Shown here piece by piece: positions 25,207 through 33,549 of a stretch of 64,000 nt of DNA. The stretch's first letter is position 1. The number at the start of each line of letters is the position of its first letter. The notes beneath the pieces are model-generated. The model had not been told where the DNA came from and did not search any database. It saw only the letters and a list, made by a program, of their open reading frames with translations. Source of the stretch: Aristaeella lactis (lineage in GTDB: Bacteria > Bacillota > Clostridia > Christensenellales > Aristaeellaceae); contig NZ_CP069421.1 of assembly GCF_018118585.1 (NCBI RefSeq), forward strand, positions 1,736,001 to 1,800,000. Reading direction: 5' to 3'. The position numbers and the translations under genes were made by a program.

Positions 25207-25803
25207 TTATTTTGAGGCGGCTGCTTTCTGCCTGAACAGGCCGTGCTGGTTGCAGCAGGCATACAGCCATCCGCTTCCGCGGTAAAAGAACCGGGCCTCC
25301 GCGTTTCCTTCCGGATACAGCACAACGGTTTCGCACCGGTCTGCCGTCATATAGGCAATGAACGACAGCGAGTGTTCCTTGGTCATGGGATGCTCCGCGG
25401 AAACGAAGATCTCGTCCTCCACCCGTTCAATAATCAAACGGTGTGCCGGGTCCGGTTCTTCCGCTTCCAGTGCCGGAAGCTGGATACCGCAGCAGGAGAT
25501 CACCGCGTCTCCCCGTGCGAAAACAACATTTCCGCAGACAGGGCAGACGTAAAAGCGGCTTTTCAGTATATTGGATGCCCGGTTCGTGTTTGTCACCGTC
25601 TGCCCGCACAGCAGTTCCGGCACGGAAATATGAAGGGCTTTGCCCAGCGGTTCCAGCAAGGATACGTCCGGGAACCCCCTTCCGTTCTCCCATTTGGATA
25701 CTGCCTTATCGCTCACGCACAGTTTTTCCGCCAGTTCCGCCTGCGTCATCCGGTATTTTTCACGCAGCGCCTTGATCGTTGTTCCGGTTACATAGTGATC
25801 CAT
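25207..25803 (-). CDS. XRE-family regulator with C-terminal desulfoferrodoxin-like zinc/iron module
   Basis: Residues ~10-65 are a Cro/C1-type helix-turn-helix (MTQAELAEKLCVSDKAVSKWE). The C-terminal half has a CPVCGN pair, a second Cys pair (ISCCG) and a beta-rich region with HPMTKEHSLSFIAY and FYRGSGWLYACCNQHGLF. That arrangement resembles the desulfoferrodoxin-like ligand domain found fused to XRE regulators in Clostridia. It could sense a metal or redox state, but the ligand is unknown. Its promoter carries an inverted repeat upstream of the -35, consistent with autoregulation. The GNAT gene follows after 17 nt. 198 residues. Confidence 0.85.
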   Translation of the reverse strand: MDHYVTGTTIKALREKYRMTQAELAEKLCVSDKAVSKWENGRGFPDVSLLEPLGKALHISVPELLCGQTVTNTNRASNILKSRFYVCPVCGNVVFARGDAVISCCGIQLPALEAEEPDPAHRLIIERVEDEIFVSAEHPMTKEHSLSFIAYMTADRCETVVLYPEGNAEARFFYRGSGWLYACCNQHGLFRQKAAASK

Positions 25804-25826
25804 TTATCATCACTCCTTTCCGGACG

Positions 25827-25869
25827 AGCATAGCGCCTGGTCCGTCAGCCTGCAACCTACGCTCCGTAG
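25827..25869 (-). promoter_or_regulatory. Promoter and inverted repeat of the XRE gene
   Basis: On the minus strand TTGCAG (25850-25855) and TATGCT (25827-25832) are 17 bp apart. The inverted repeat CTACGGAGCGTAG (25857-25869; CTACG arms, 3-bp centre) ends one base upstream of the -35. It resembles MerR-type operators in its CTACG arms, but its position fits an activator or repressor at the -35. Confidence 0.6.
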
Positions 25870-25875
25870 AGTGTT

Positions 25876-26772
25876 TTATCCGATCAGCGCCTGTACTTCC
25901 TCAATCCGCGGCGGATTCAGCGGCAGCGGGAACCGCGAGATTGCGACAGCGGAACAGGCACTGGCAAACCGCACCAGTTCTTCATCCTTCATCCCGTGCA
26001 GCAGGCCGTACACACAGCCGGCCTTGAAGGTGTCCCCCGCGCCAAGTGTACTCCGGACTGTAACGTTGAACGGCTTCATCCGGTGGATTTCTTCACCCTT
26101 CCGGGCATACAGCATTTCTCCCCCGCCCTGGGTGATGATCGTCAGGCCGTCGGTTGCCTGCTGCATCTTTTCCATAATGGCTTCAGGCGCCATGCCCGCA
26201 TAATGCTCCGCCACGCACTCCTTGGAAACCACATTGACCGCTGCCAGCTTATGCAGCAGAGAATCGTGGGGACTGTCAATGGTCACAAAGGGGACCCCGT
26301 TCCTTTGGCAGTATTCCGCCGCCAGCAGGGATTCATCCCGGAAAAACGGATCGATCGCCGCTGCCTTGCAGCCGGCAATGTCTTCCTCTCTGGGAACACC
26401 CCACCATCTTTTTCCGGTTTCAAACAGCGTCTGGAACCGTCCCATGGGAGAGCGCACCAGTCCGGCGATCACCACATAATCCATCACGCCGGGATCTTCC
26501 GTAAACGTCATGGAGGACAGGTCCACCTGCTTATCGGCGTAGAACGCCTTCAGCATCGGCGCGACCTCCGTGCCGATCCAGGTACCGTCCATCTTCACGG
26601 ATACACCCAGGGAACTGAGCACAGTCGCCGCTGTCCCCGTTTCCCCGCCGGGAAGGAAATACTGGTCCTTGATCTCCGCGTACTCATCCGGCTGCAGAAA
26701 GCCGTCCCTCAGCAGGAAGGAATGGGTGCCCAGGATCTGGCCAAAGAGATAAACCTCATGCTTCCGCTCCAT
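25876..26772 (-). CDS. PfkB-family carbohydrate kinase
   Basis: PfkB kinases phosphorylate sugars or nucleosides. Family marks are the GG pair in LPGGETGTAATVLSSLG (~41-57) and the anion-hole/catalytic motif LGAGDTFKAGCVYGL (~240-254, with catalytic Asp). The ATG at 26772 has AAGGGGAAAAG 3-8 nt upstream; a longer in-frame start at 26949 overlaps the acetyltransferase gene. 298 residues. No sugar transporter or isomerase is beside it, so the substrate (ribose-, fructose- or deoxysugar-like) cannot be named. Confidence 0.88.
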   Translation of the reverse strand: MERKHEVYLFGQILGTHSFLLRDGFLQPDEYAEIKDQYFLPGGETGTAATVLSSLGVSVKMDGTWIGTEVAPMLKAFYADKQVDLSSMTFTEDPGVMDYVVIAGLVRSPMGRFQTLFETGKRWWGVPREEDIAGCKAAAIDPFFRDESLLAAEYCQRNGVPFVTIDSPHDSLLHKLAAVNVVSKECVAEHYAGMAPEAIMEKMQQATDGLTIITQGGGEMLYARKGEEIHRMKPFNVTVRSTLGAGDTFKAGCVYGLLHGMKDEELVRFASACSAVAISRFPLPLNPPRIEEVQALIG

Positions 26773-26806
26773 GCTTTTCCCCTTCTCTGTGTCCCTTCCG
26801 TTCTTA

Positions 26807-27316
26807 TCACGCCGGCCTTTCCAGTTCAAGTTCCAGGCATTTCCAGGCTTCATTTCCGATATGGTAGTATTCCGTCTGCGCCGTGGTTGTTTCCCGGAAT
26901 CCGACAGCCAGGTAACACCGGTAAGCGGGTTCGTTGTTCTCAAAAACACCCAGGGTGATCTTTTCCGCCTTCAGCATATCAAAGGCATACCGGATCGCCA
27001 GCTGCAGCATTCCCTTTCCGCAGCCCTTCCTGCGCTTTTTGTCATCCACGATCACAAACCCGAAGCGCAGGATCGTCTTCCGTTCATCCGTAAAACGCAT
27101 GATCAGGTGTCCAACAGCACCAGTTTCATCAAAGGCTGTCATCTCATAAAAGCTGTCCGAATCCGCCAGTGCGTCATAATGCCGATTCAGGTCCTCTGCC
27201 GTGATCGGCCAGGATTCAAACCGGTCCGCGCACCATTTCCGGAATGCCGTCTCATCGCCGGTCCAGGAAACGATCTTTGCCGCGTCGCATGCTTTATAGG
27301 GTCTCAGTCTCAGCAT
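26807..27316 (-). CDS. GNAT acetyltransferase (third of the array)
   Basis: A 169-residue RimJ/RimL-like GNAT. The acetyl-CoA loop is DKKRRKGCGKGMLQLAI (~97-113), followed by KITLGVFENNEPAYRCYLAVGF, the typical beta5-alpha4 end (NEPAYRCYLAVGF). The N-terminal MLRLRPYKACDA is family-like. The ATG at 27316 has TGAGGATA before it and starts 10 nt after the stop of the upstream TIGR04076-like gene, so the pair is probably co-translated. Confidence 0.86.
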   Translation of the reverse strand: MLRLRPYKACDAAKIVSWTGDETAFRKWCADRFESWPITAEDLNRHYDALADSDSFYEMTAFDETGAVGHLIMRFTDERKTILRFGFVIVDDKKRRKGCGKGMLQLAIRYAFDMLKAEKITLGVFENNEPAYRCYLAVGFRETTTAQTEYYHIGNEAWKCLELELERPA

Positions 27317-27326
27317 GGCTATATCC

Positions 27327-27680
27327 TCACGGTTCCTTCCAGAATCCGCCTTTGTGGAAATTCTCATTGCCCAGCGGTTTCGCCGTCAGCCGGAACATCA
27401 CGCACCCGTCCGGGCAGACAATGGTCTTGGTATATTTGCTGTCGCCGCCCAGGTTCTCCAGGTCTCCGCCGCTGCGCACAGCTTCCATCAGCGGATAGAG
27501 CATCATCATCGCCTTGGAGCAGATGCCCTGCCCGTCCTGGTTCACCGGGCAGCCATAGGTGCAGGTATATTTGTCACCGGGTTCCTCTCCGTTCCGGCAG
27601 TACCGTTCCGTATGGTCACCCCGCAGGAATCCGGTCACCTCAACCGTGAACTCGTATTCCTCATCATACCATTTTTTCAT
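27327..27680 (-). CDS. TIGR04076-like small Cys-containing protein
   Basis: A 117-residue protein with conserved-looking cysteines in GDKYTCTYGCPVNQDGQGIC, then YPLMEAVRSGGDLENLGG and a KTIVCPDGCVMFRL end. This pattern matches my memory of the TIGR04076 family of uncharacterised anaerobe proteins, several of which lie near redox or methyltransferase genes. I recognise no catalytic motif. The cysteines could bind a metal or cluster. It is the gene immediately upstream of a GNAT. Confidence 0.65.
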   Translation of the reverse strand: MKKWYDEEYEFTVEVTGFLRGDHTERYCRNGEEPGDKYTCTYGCPVNQDGQGICSKAMMMLYPLMEAVRSGGDLENLGGDSKYTKTIVCPDGCVMFRLTAKPLGNENFHKGGFWKEP

Positions 27681-27768
27681 ACAGACCTCCTGTGCGTCCG
27701 TCTGATCTCCGTTGTATCTGTCTGATATTGATTATAGAATGCGCCGGAGGAAGTTGCAATCCACCCGT

Positions 27769-28554
27769 TCAGTTTTTCCGGAGAATGTCCAGTGTATGAT
27801 GGGATGCCCCGATCAGGTCCTGCCGTTCACAGATCGAAAAATGGTATTCAAGCCATTTCCCGAAGGTCTCGTCATCCATCTCGTCAATCATTTCCCGATG
27901 GTAATTGGTAGCGCCGTCCGCAGCGATCAGTTTCACCCGTTCCGCGGGAATCTCCGCGTTCAGCGAGGCAATCTCCTCCGTCCTGATCAGGTCGAACACT
28001 TCCGCCGGGTCGCTCCCCAGGTGCCAGTCCGGCAGGATCATGTTCCGGTCCAGCAGATCCTGCAGGTGTTTTGACCTGAAGGCGTAGTTGATGACCGTCG
28101 GTTCATTCATGCAGTAGGCCGCCAGGATGTACCCGCCGGGTTTCGTCACCCGGACCGCTTCAGAAAGGGCGCGGATCTTATCCTCCCGGGTATACAGGTG
28201 GTACAGCGGACCCAGCAGCATCGTCATGTCGAAGGCGTTATCCGGCAGGAAGGACAGGTCCAGCGCATTGCCCTGCATGGCCCGGATCGGTTCTGTTCCG
28301 TCCAGCTTTGACCTCAGAATTTCCAGGTTGCGGGCAACCAGTTCCACCGCTGTCACCCGGTAGTCTTCCCGTGCCAGCGCCACGCTGTATCTTCCGGTTC
28401 CCGCGCCGACTTCCAGGATCGACGGGTCGGTAATCCCTTCAAGGCACTCATGAATGTATTTCATGGTCGTCAGGTATTCTACCTGCCCGTGCCGGGAAAG
28501 AAGGCGCCCTTCCTCGTCACACAGGCTGTTGTAGAAATCTTCAAGATAGCTCAT
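27769..28554 (-). CDS. Class I SAM-dependent methyltransferase
   Basis: The SAM-binding motif is SILEVGAGTGRYSVALA (~45-61), followed by the acidic residue in TAVELVARN, NALDLSFLPDNAFDMTMLLGPLYHL (motif IV region, key part LLGPLYHL) and VTKPGGYI. The protein has 261 residues and no extra domain. It shares the GPLYHL segment with the methyltransferase at 29104 and is probably a distant paralogue. The start overlaps the upstream GNAT stop by one base (TGATG), so translation is coupled. The acceptor is unknown; small toxic compounds or antibiotics are plausible. Confidence 0.87.
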   Translation of the reverse strand: MSYLEDFYNSLCDEEGRLLSRHGQVEYLTTMKYIHECLEGITDPSILEVGAGTGRYSVALAREDYRVTAVELVARNLEILRSKLDGTEPIRAMQGNALDLSFLPDNAFDMTMLLGPLYHLYTREDKIRALSEAVRVTKPGGYILAAYCMNEPTVINYAFRSKHLQDLLDRNMILPDWHLGSDPAEVFDLIRTEEIASLNAEIPAERVKLIAADGATNYHREMIDEMDDETFGKWLEYHFSICERQDLIGASHHTLDILRKN

Positions 28555-29069
28555 CAGAATATCCTCCTGTATTTTTCCCCGGGATAGCTGGAGCTTCCGT
28601 CCAGCTTGGTCAGGATCACGTCTTCAGTATAAGTCATGCCCAGCTTTTCCATCACCCGCCGGCTGCGGTTATTGGCTTTGGCAAAAGTTCCCTGGATCCC
28701 CCGGACTTCCCGCTGGCTCCTGACCAGTTCCAGCACAGCCCGGATCATTTCTCCCGCGTATCCGTTTCCCCACTGGTCCTTTCGCAGGTTATATCCGATC
28801 GTCCAAAGATCGTCATCCGGCCGGTAATAAAGGCCGCCGCTTCCGATCAGTTCACCCGTGGATTTCAGTACGATTCCCGCGTCATAATCGTCCGGGCTGT
28901 CCGGATCCAGCGTTTCAAGCCAGGCTTTGACATCTTCCGCCTTCGTGTATACGGGATAGACCATATACCGCGCCACGTCCGGATCTCCGCACCAGCGGAA
29001 AACCGCCTGGTAATCCTCCGGCGTCAGGTTACGCAGGATCAGCCGTTCCGTTTCAAGATTAATTCTCAT
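28554..29069 (-). CDS. GNAT acetyltransferase (fourth of the array)
   Basis: RimJ/RimL-type GNAT, 171 residues. It starts INLETERLILRNLTPEDY, has the acetyl-CoA loop LRKDQWGNGYAGEMIRAV (~98-115) and ends with AKANNRSRRVMEKLGMTY. An ATG at 29069 is 7 nt after CGGAG, better spaced than the one at 29075. Its stop overlaps the methyltransferase start. Substrate could be a protein N-terminus or a small amine. Confidence 0.87.
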   Translation of the reverse strand: MRINLETERLILRNLTPEDYQAVFRWCGDPDVARYMVYPVYTKAEDVKAWLETLDPDSPDDYDAGIVLKSTGELIGSGGLYYRPDDDLWTIGYNLRKDQWGNGYAGEMIRAVLELVRSQREVRGIQGTFAKANNRSRRVMEKLGMTYTEDVILTKLDGSSSYPGEKYRRIF

Positions 29070-29103
29070 TTTCATTCTCCGTTTCCGGCAGTTTTACGCT
29101 GTC

Positions 29104-29916
29104 TCATGCTTCCTTTCGGGACACAATCATCAGGTGTTCCGAATGGGTCAGGTAGTCCTTTTTCTCGCAGTACCGGAGCGCGTATTCATACCACGCCTCC
29201 CTGACCTTTTTCGGTTTCCGGCTCAGCACGTTCGTGTAAGGAGCCAGGATGCTTTCCTGTCCGAAAACCGTTTCCGTCTCCAGTCCGGGGATGGACGCAA
29301 GCAGGTTCTCCGCGTCCCTGACAGTTGTCAGATAGGCAAAGGTGAAGGCTTCGAAGGAAGCGCTTTCATCCTTTGCGGCAATCTCAAAGTACTCCTGTTC
29401 TTCCGGACTGTGGATCAGTTCCGGCAGTTCCCGCAGTCCGTAGATAACACCGCCGAACATCAGGATAAAGCTGCTGAACAGGGTTCCGCCGGGTTTCAGC
29501 ACGCGCTTTGCTTCCTGGATCGCCTGCAGGCGGTTTTCCTCGTTCATCAGGTGATACAGCGGACCCATCAGGAAAACCGTATCAAACGAATCGTCCGGAA
29601 ACCTGGAAAGATCCCGTGCGTCTCCCTGCATCGCCGCGATCCGGACGCCGTACTGCCTTGCCTTCTGTTTCGCGAACCGCACGTTTCCGCCGCTCAGATC
29701 CAGCAGGGTCATCGCGTGGCCTTTCCTCGCGTAATGGATCGAATAGTGTCCGGGGCCTCCGCCGATATCCAGGATGGTATCCCCCGGCCGGATATACCGG
29801 TCCATCATATGGGTGGTGATGTATTTTTCGTGGGGGAACCTTTTCTGCAGCCGGTCCCATTCCTTCCTGGGATTGGTGTCATAGTGCTCCCGGATCGTTT
29901 CCTGTTCTTCCCGCAT
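29104..29916 (-). CDS. Class I SAM-dependent methyltransferase
   Basis: Motif I is TILDIGGGPGHYSIHYA (~48-64), followed by LLDLSGGNV, MQGDARDLSRFPDDSFD and VFLMGPLYHL, then RVLKPGGTLFSSF. 270 residues. It resembles the methyltransferase at 27769 around GPLYHL, which suggests duplication within the array. It sits between two GNAT genes with gaps of 14 and 34 nt. No acceptor can be named. Confidence 0.87.
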   Translation of the reverse strand: MREEQETIREHYDTNPRKEWDRLQKRFPHEKYITTHMMDRYIRPGDTILDIGGGPGHYSIHYARKGHAMTLLDLSGGNVRFAKQKARQYGVRIAAMQGDARDLSRFPDDSFDTVFLMGPLYHLMNEENRLQAIQEAKRVLKPGGTLFSSFILMFGGVIYGLRELPELIHSPEEQEYFEIAAKDESASFEAFTFAYLTTVRDAENLLASIPGLETETVFGQESILAPYTNVLSRKPKKVREAWYEYALRYCEKKDYLTHSEHLMIVSRKEA

Positions 29917-29930
29917 GGCTGATTCCTCCC

Positions 29931-30479
29931 TTACAGTTCTTTATACATGAATATCTCATCGTGGTAGCTGCCGTCATCAAACTTCATCCCGTGATACCGC
30001 CTGCCGCTCTCAATGAAACCGCATTTCTGATACAGCGCCCTTGCCCGCTCATTATCCGCCACAACAATCAGCTCCATCAGCTCATAGCCGATCTGTTTTG
30101 CGAGCTCCGTCAGGTATCCGATCATGGCCGTACCGATCCCCTGGCCCCAGTATTCTTCGCACAGGGCGATTCCCATCATGCAGCGGTGCCGGACCTTTCT
30201 TTTCGATCCTGCACCGTACACGGAGCAGTTCCCTGCCAGTTTTCCGTCCACCACAGCCGCGATCATCGCGGAATGCGGATCCTCCAGTTTGCCGGCAAGA
30301 AATTCCCGCTCATGGTCTGCGGTATCGCTGATCTCGTCCGGATAACGCGTCAGGAATGGCGTTTCAACAGCAGTCTTCCTCATGTATTCGATCATCTCTT
30401 CAGCCAGGTCCGGGGTGGCTGGCTTCAGGATACAGGTTCTGCCGTCCTTCAGGGCTATGGTTCTCTCCGCAAATCTCAT
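29931..30479 (-). CDS. GNAT acetyltransferase (fifth, 5'-most of the array)
   Basis: A 182-residue GNAT with the acetyl-CoA loop LCEEYWGQGIGTAMIGYL (~104-121) and C-terminal VVADNERARALYQKCGF. The ATG at 30479 is preceded by CGGGAGGG. Immediately upstream, 26 nt before the start, is a strong intrinsic terminator preceded by a short ORF and a good promoter. There is no room for a separate promoter between that terminator and this gene. Expression would therefore rely on read-through, which makes an attenuation mechanism plausible. Confidence 0.87.
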   Translation of the reverse strand: MRFAERTIALKDGRTCILKPATPDLAEEMIEYMRKTAVETPFLTRYPDEISDTADHEREFLAGKLEDPHSAMIAAVVDGKLAGNCSVYGAGSKRKVRHRCMMGIALCEEYWGQGIGTAMIGYLTELAKQIGYELMELIVVADNERARALYQKCGFIESGRRYHGMKFDDGSYHDEIFMYKEL

Positions 30480-30504
30480 GGTTGTTCCCTCCCGAAATAT
30501 AATC

Positions 30505-30539
30505 AAAAAGCCGCTTATCTTTCAGAGATAAGCGGCTTT
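30505..30539 (-). terminator. Terminator between the small ORF and the GNAT array
   Basis: On the minus strand a 14-bp perfect stem (30507-30520 with 30526-30539; core AAAGCCGCTTATCT) and a 5-nt loop run into TTTTTG. It lies 25 nt after the small ORF stop and 26 nt before the GNAT start. Confidence 0.93.
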
Positions 30540-30564
30540 AAGCTCTTTGTCTGGTTATACGAAG

Positions 30565-30675
30565 CTACTCTTCTCTGATCCCCGGATTATTGTACGCAAA
30601 AGGTTCGCGGACAAAATTTTCCTTGTTCGCGTCAACGTGCCACGGATAAACGGAGATCATTGCGTACCGGTTCAC
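30565..30675 (-). CDS. 36-codon small ORF, candidate leader peptide or small protein
   Basis: A GTG at 30675 opens a 36-residue frame (MNRYAMISVYPWHVDANKEN then FVREPFAYNNPGIREE, stop TAG at 30565). AGGAAAGGAG stands 10 nt upstream, an ideal spacing. A TTGACA-17-TATAGT promoter is just before it and a strong terminator just after. The peptide is polar with several aromatic residues and no membrane segment. I know no family for it. It may act as a leader peptide controlling read-through into the acetyltransferase array, or be a free small protein. An internal ATG (30660) lacks a ribosome site. Confidence 0.6.
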   Translation of the reverse strand: MNRYAMISVYPWHVDANKENFVREPFAYNNPGIREE

Positions 30676-30709
30676 AGTATGAGGGCTCCTTTCCTGAAAT
30701 ATTGGGATG

Positions 30710-30738
30710 ACTATACTACGGGAAAATACCGGTGTCAA
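30710..30738 (-). promoter_or_regulatory. Strong promoter of the small ORF
   Basis: On the minus strand a consensus TTGACA (30733-30738) and TATAGT (30710-30715) are exactly 17 bp apart. The predicted 5' leader to the GTG is under 30 nt. Confidence 0.85.
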
Positions 30739-30765
30739 GAATAAGTTTTCATTTTCCGGAAAAAC

Positions 30766-33402
30766 TTATTTCTGCCCGTCCTTATGGGCAAGCCGGCGGA
30801 AAGCCTTTTCAATCTCCACAACAGGGATGATCATCAGCGCCAGTCCCATTGCGATCATATACTCCGTAAGGGTGATCGGGGCAAAGGAAAATGCCTTGCT
30901 CAGGAAGGGCACAAAGATCACCGCTGCCGTGATCAGCAGGGAGAAGACCAGCGTGCCCCACAGCCACCTGTTCTGCTTTTTGAGGCTGAACAGGGAGGCG
31001 CTGCGGGAACGCATGTTGAAGGAATGGAAGATCTCCACCATGCTAAGTGTCAGGAAAGCCATGGTCATGCCCGCAGGGGATTCCGCAATCCCCCAGGTTC
31101 CGCTCTCCAGCCTGTGTCCGATAAAGTAACTCAGAACGGTCACCGCCGCGATCACAAATCCCTGGAACGCTATACCGAAGCCCAGCCCGTCGGAGAAGAT
31201 GCTTTCCTTCCGGTGCCGCGGAGGCCGCTGCATAACGTCCTTTTCCGCGTCCTCCATGCCCAGGGCGATTGCCGGCATGGTATCGGTGATCAGGTTGATC
31301 CACAGGATGTGAACCGGTTTCAGGATGGTAAAGCCCATCAGTGTGGCGGAAAACACTGCCAGCACTTCTGCCAGGTTGGCGGACAGCAGGAACTGGATCG
31401 CCTTGCGGATATTGTCATAAATCCTGCGTCCTTCACCCACCGCGGAAACAATCGTCGCAAAATTGTCATCCGTCAGGATCATGTCCGCCACGGATTTGGT
31501 CACGTCCGTACCGGTAATGCCCATACCCACGCCGATATCCGCGCTCTTGATGGACGGCGCGTCATTGACGCCGTCTCCGGTCATTGCGGTTACCATGCCC
31601 AGGTTCTTCCAGGCGTTCACGATGCGTACCTTGTTTTCCGGCTGTACACGGGCATAAACGGAATACCGCCTCACGTCATGCGCGAAAACCTCATCCGGAA
31701 TGGCATCCAGTTCCGCGCCGGTGATCGCCATCTGTCCCGCCCGCAGGATCCCCAGGTCACGGGCAATGGCCGTGGCGGTATCCTTGTGGTCGCCGGTGAT
31801 CATAATAGGCCGGATTCCGGCGCTGCGGCACTTTTCAATGGCATCCTTCACTTCCGGCCGGATGGGATCGATCATGCCGCACATGCCGATCCAGGTCAGG
31901 TCCTGTTCCAGCTCCTCCGGCGCGTTGGATGACGGCCGCTCATCATAGATCCGCTGGGCAGCACCCAGCACCCGCAGGGCCTGGTCTGCCATTCCCTTGT
32001 TTTCCGCGAGTATCTGTTCCCGCTGTTCTTTTGTAATCGGAACGGCCTGGTTCCCGTTCCAGATTTTCGTACAGCGGCGCAGCACCTCATCCGGAGCGCC
32101 TTTGGTAAACTGGATAAATCCGTGTCCGGCTCCGGCCCGGTGCAGGGTGGTCATCATCTTGCGCAGGGAATCAAAGGGAGCCTCATCCACCCGCGGCAGA
32201 TCCGCGGCCAGTTCGTTCTTGGGCATTCCGTTCCGGTTGGCGTCATTGACCAGCGCGCACTCAGTGGCTTCGCCGACGGCTTCCCCCTCTTCCAGTTCTG
32301 CGTCGGAGCACAGGGCCATGGCGGACAGAAGCAGCTTCTCGTCATCGGTCACCTTTTTGACCACGGTCATACGGTTCTGGGTCAGGGTACCGGTCTTATC
32401 CGAGCAGATGATCTGTGTGCAGCCCAGGGTCTCCACGGCCGTCAGTTTCCGGATGATGGCATGGTTTTTGCTCATCTTGGTCACGCCGATGGAGAGCAGC
32501 ACCGTCACCACGGCGCTCAGTCCCTCGGGGATGGCCGCCACCGCCAGGGAAACCGCGATCATAAAGGTATCCAGTATGGCTTTTCCGCCGTTCCGGACCA
32601 GGTTCACAATGAACACAAAGGCGCATATCACCAGGATCATGGCGGACAGCTTCCGGGACAGCTCCCGCAGCTTCACCTGCAGGGGTGTTTCCTCGTCCTT
32701 CGCGTTGGACAGGGCATCCGCAATGGCGCCCATCTCCGTATCCATACCGGTGCCGGTGACCACGGCGTGTCCCCGTCCGTAGGTGACGATGGAGCCCATG
32801 TACACCATGTTTTTCCGGTCGCCCAGGGAAACCTCCCCGTTCTCGGCGGCTGCGAGCGCTTCACTCTGTTTATCCACGTCCGTGGACTCACCGGTCAGGG
32901 CCGCTTCCTGCGTCTTCATGGAGGCGCACTCCACAATCCGGGCATCCGCGGGTACCGCGTCTCCGGCTTCCAGGATCAGCAGGTCGCCCCGGACCACCTC
33001 GTCCGCGTGAATGGTCTTCTGGTGTCCGCCGCGGATCACCTTCGCGGTGGCCGCCGCCACCTGCTGCAGTGCCTCGATGGCTGCCTCCGCCTTGCTCTCC
33101 TGGTATACGCCCAGACAGGCGTTGATCAGCACCACAGCCAGGATGATGATCGTGTCCGTCAGGCTTTCTCCCGCGTAAATGGCGGTAATGGCGCTGACGA
33201 TCGCCGCGATGATCAGCACAATGGTCATCGGATCCTTCAGTTCTCCGAAGAACTTGCTGATCAGGCTTTCCTTTTTGCCTTCCTTCAGCTTGTTGGGGCC
33301 TTCCTGTGCCAGCCGTGCCGCGGCTTCCTCATCGGTCAGGCCTTCCATGCCGGAGCCAAGCTCCTCCAGCACCGCTTCTTTATCCTCAAGGTAAGCTTTC
33401 AA
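30766..33402 (-). CDS. Calcium-transporting P-type ATPase (P2 type), TTG start
   Basis: P2-type ATPases pump Ca2+ (sometimes Mn2+) out of the cell. The 878 residues hold TGES in the actuator domain, the ion-site motif AAIPEGLSAVV (~288-298), DKTGT (~335), KGAPDEVL for nucleotide binding, TGD, GDGVNDAPS, and about ten membrane helices. A cation-ATPase N-terminal domain (GLTDEEAAARLAQEGPNKL) starts the protein. The start is TTG at 33402, 8 nt after GGAGGAGG; no ATG fits. It is probably monocistronic, ending just before the small-ORF promoter. Confidence 0.93.
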   Translation of the reverse strand: MKAYLEDKEAVLEELGSGMEGLTDEEAAARLAQEGPNKLKEGKKESLISKFFGELKDPMTIVLIIAAIVSAITAIYAGESLTDTIIILAVVLINACLGVYQESKAEAAIEALQQVAAATAKVIRGGHQKTIHADEVVRGDLLILEAGDAVPADARIVECASMKTQEAALTGESTDVDKQSEALAAAENGEVSLGDRKNMVYMGSIVTYGRGHAVVTGTGMDTEMGAIADALSNAKDEETPLQVKLRELSRKLSAMILVICAFVFIVNLVRNGGKAILDTFMIAVSLAVAAIPEGLSAVVTVLLSIGVTKMSKNHAIIRKLTAVETLGCTQIICSDKTGTLTQNRMTVVKKVTDDEKLLLSAMALCSDAELEEGEAVGEATECALVNDANRNGMPKNELAADLPRVDEAPFDSLRKMMTTLHRAGAGHGFIQFTKGAPDEVLRRCTKIWNGNQAVPITKEQREQILAENKGMADQALRVLGAAQRIYDERPSSNAPEELEQDLTWIGMCGMIDPIRPEVKDAIEKCRSAGIRPIMITGDHKDTATAIARDLGILRAGQMAITGAELDAIPDEVFAHDVRRYSVYARVQPENKVRIVNAWKNLGMVTAMTGDGVNDAPSIKSADIGVGMGITGTDVTKSVADMILTDDNFATIVSAVGEGRRIYDNIRKAIQFLLSANLAEVLAVFSATLMGFTILKPVHILWINLITDTMPAIALGMEDAEKDVMQRPPRHRKESIFSDGLGFGIAFQGFVIAAVTVLSYFIGHRLESGTWGIAESPAGMTMAFLTLSMVEIFHSFNMRSRSASLFSLKKQNRWLWGTLVFSLLITAAVIFVPFLSKAFSFAPITLTEYMIAMGLALMIIPVVEIEKAFRRLAHKDGQK

Positions 33403-33500
33403 TTGCGTTTCCTCCTCCGGAATATAAGCTGATGAGTCATATCTTCTTCCAGAATATTACACCTTTTCCGGCCTTTCATTCAAGCGAAATCAGGCGTTAT

Positions 33501-33536
33501 AAAAAAAGAGCGCTTCTGCCGGTCGCAAAAGCGTTC
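33501..33536 (-). terminator. Terminator of the hydrogenase operon
   Basis: On the minus strand a 12-bp stem with one mismatch (GAACGCTTTTGC / GCAGAAGCGCTC) is followed by seven T. It lies 13 nt after the hydrogenase stop. Confidence 0.85.
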
Positions 33537-33549
33537 TTCTCCAGTTGTA

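Noticed and set aside
22493-30479. Integron-like gene cassette array
   Set aside because: The array has many small enzyme genes in one direction, but I see no attC-like repeats between them, no integrase, and several genes overlap by 1-4 nt, which cassettes do not.
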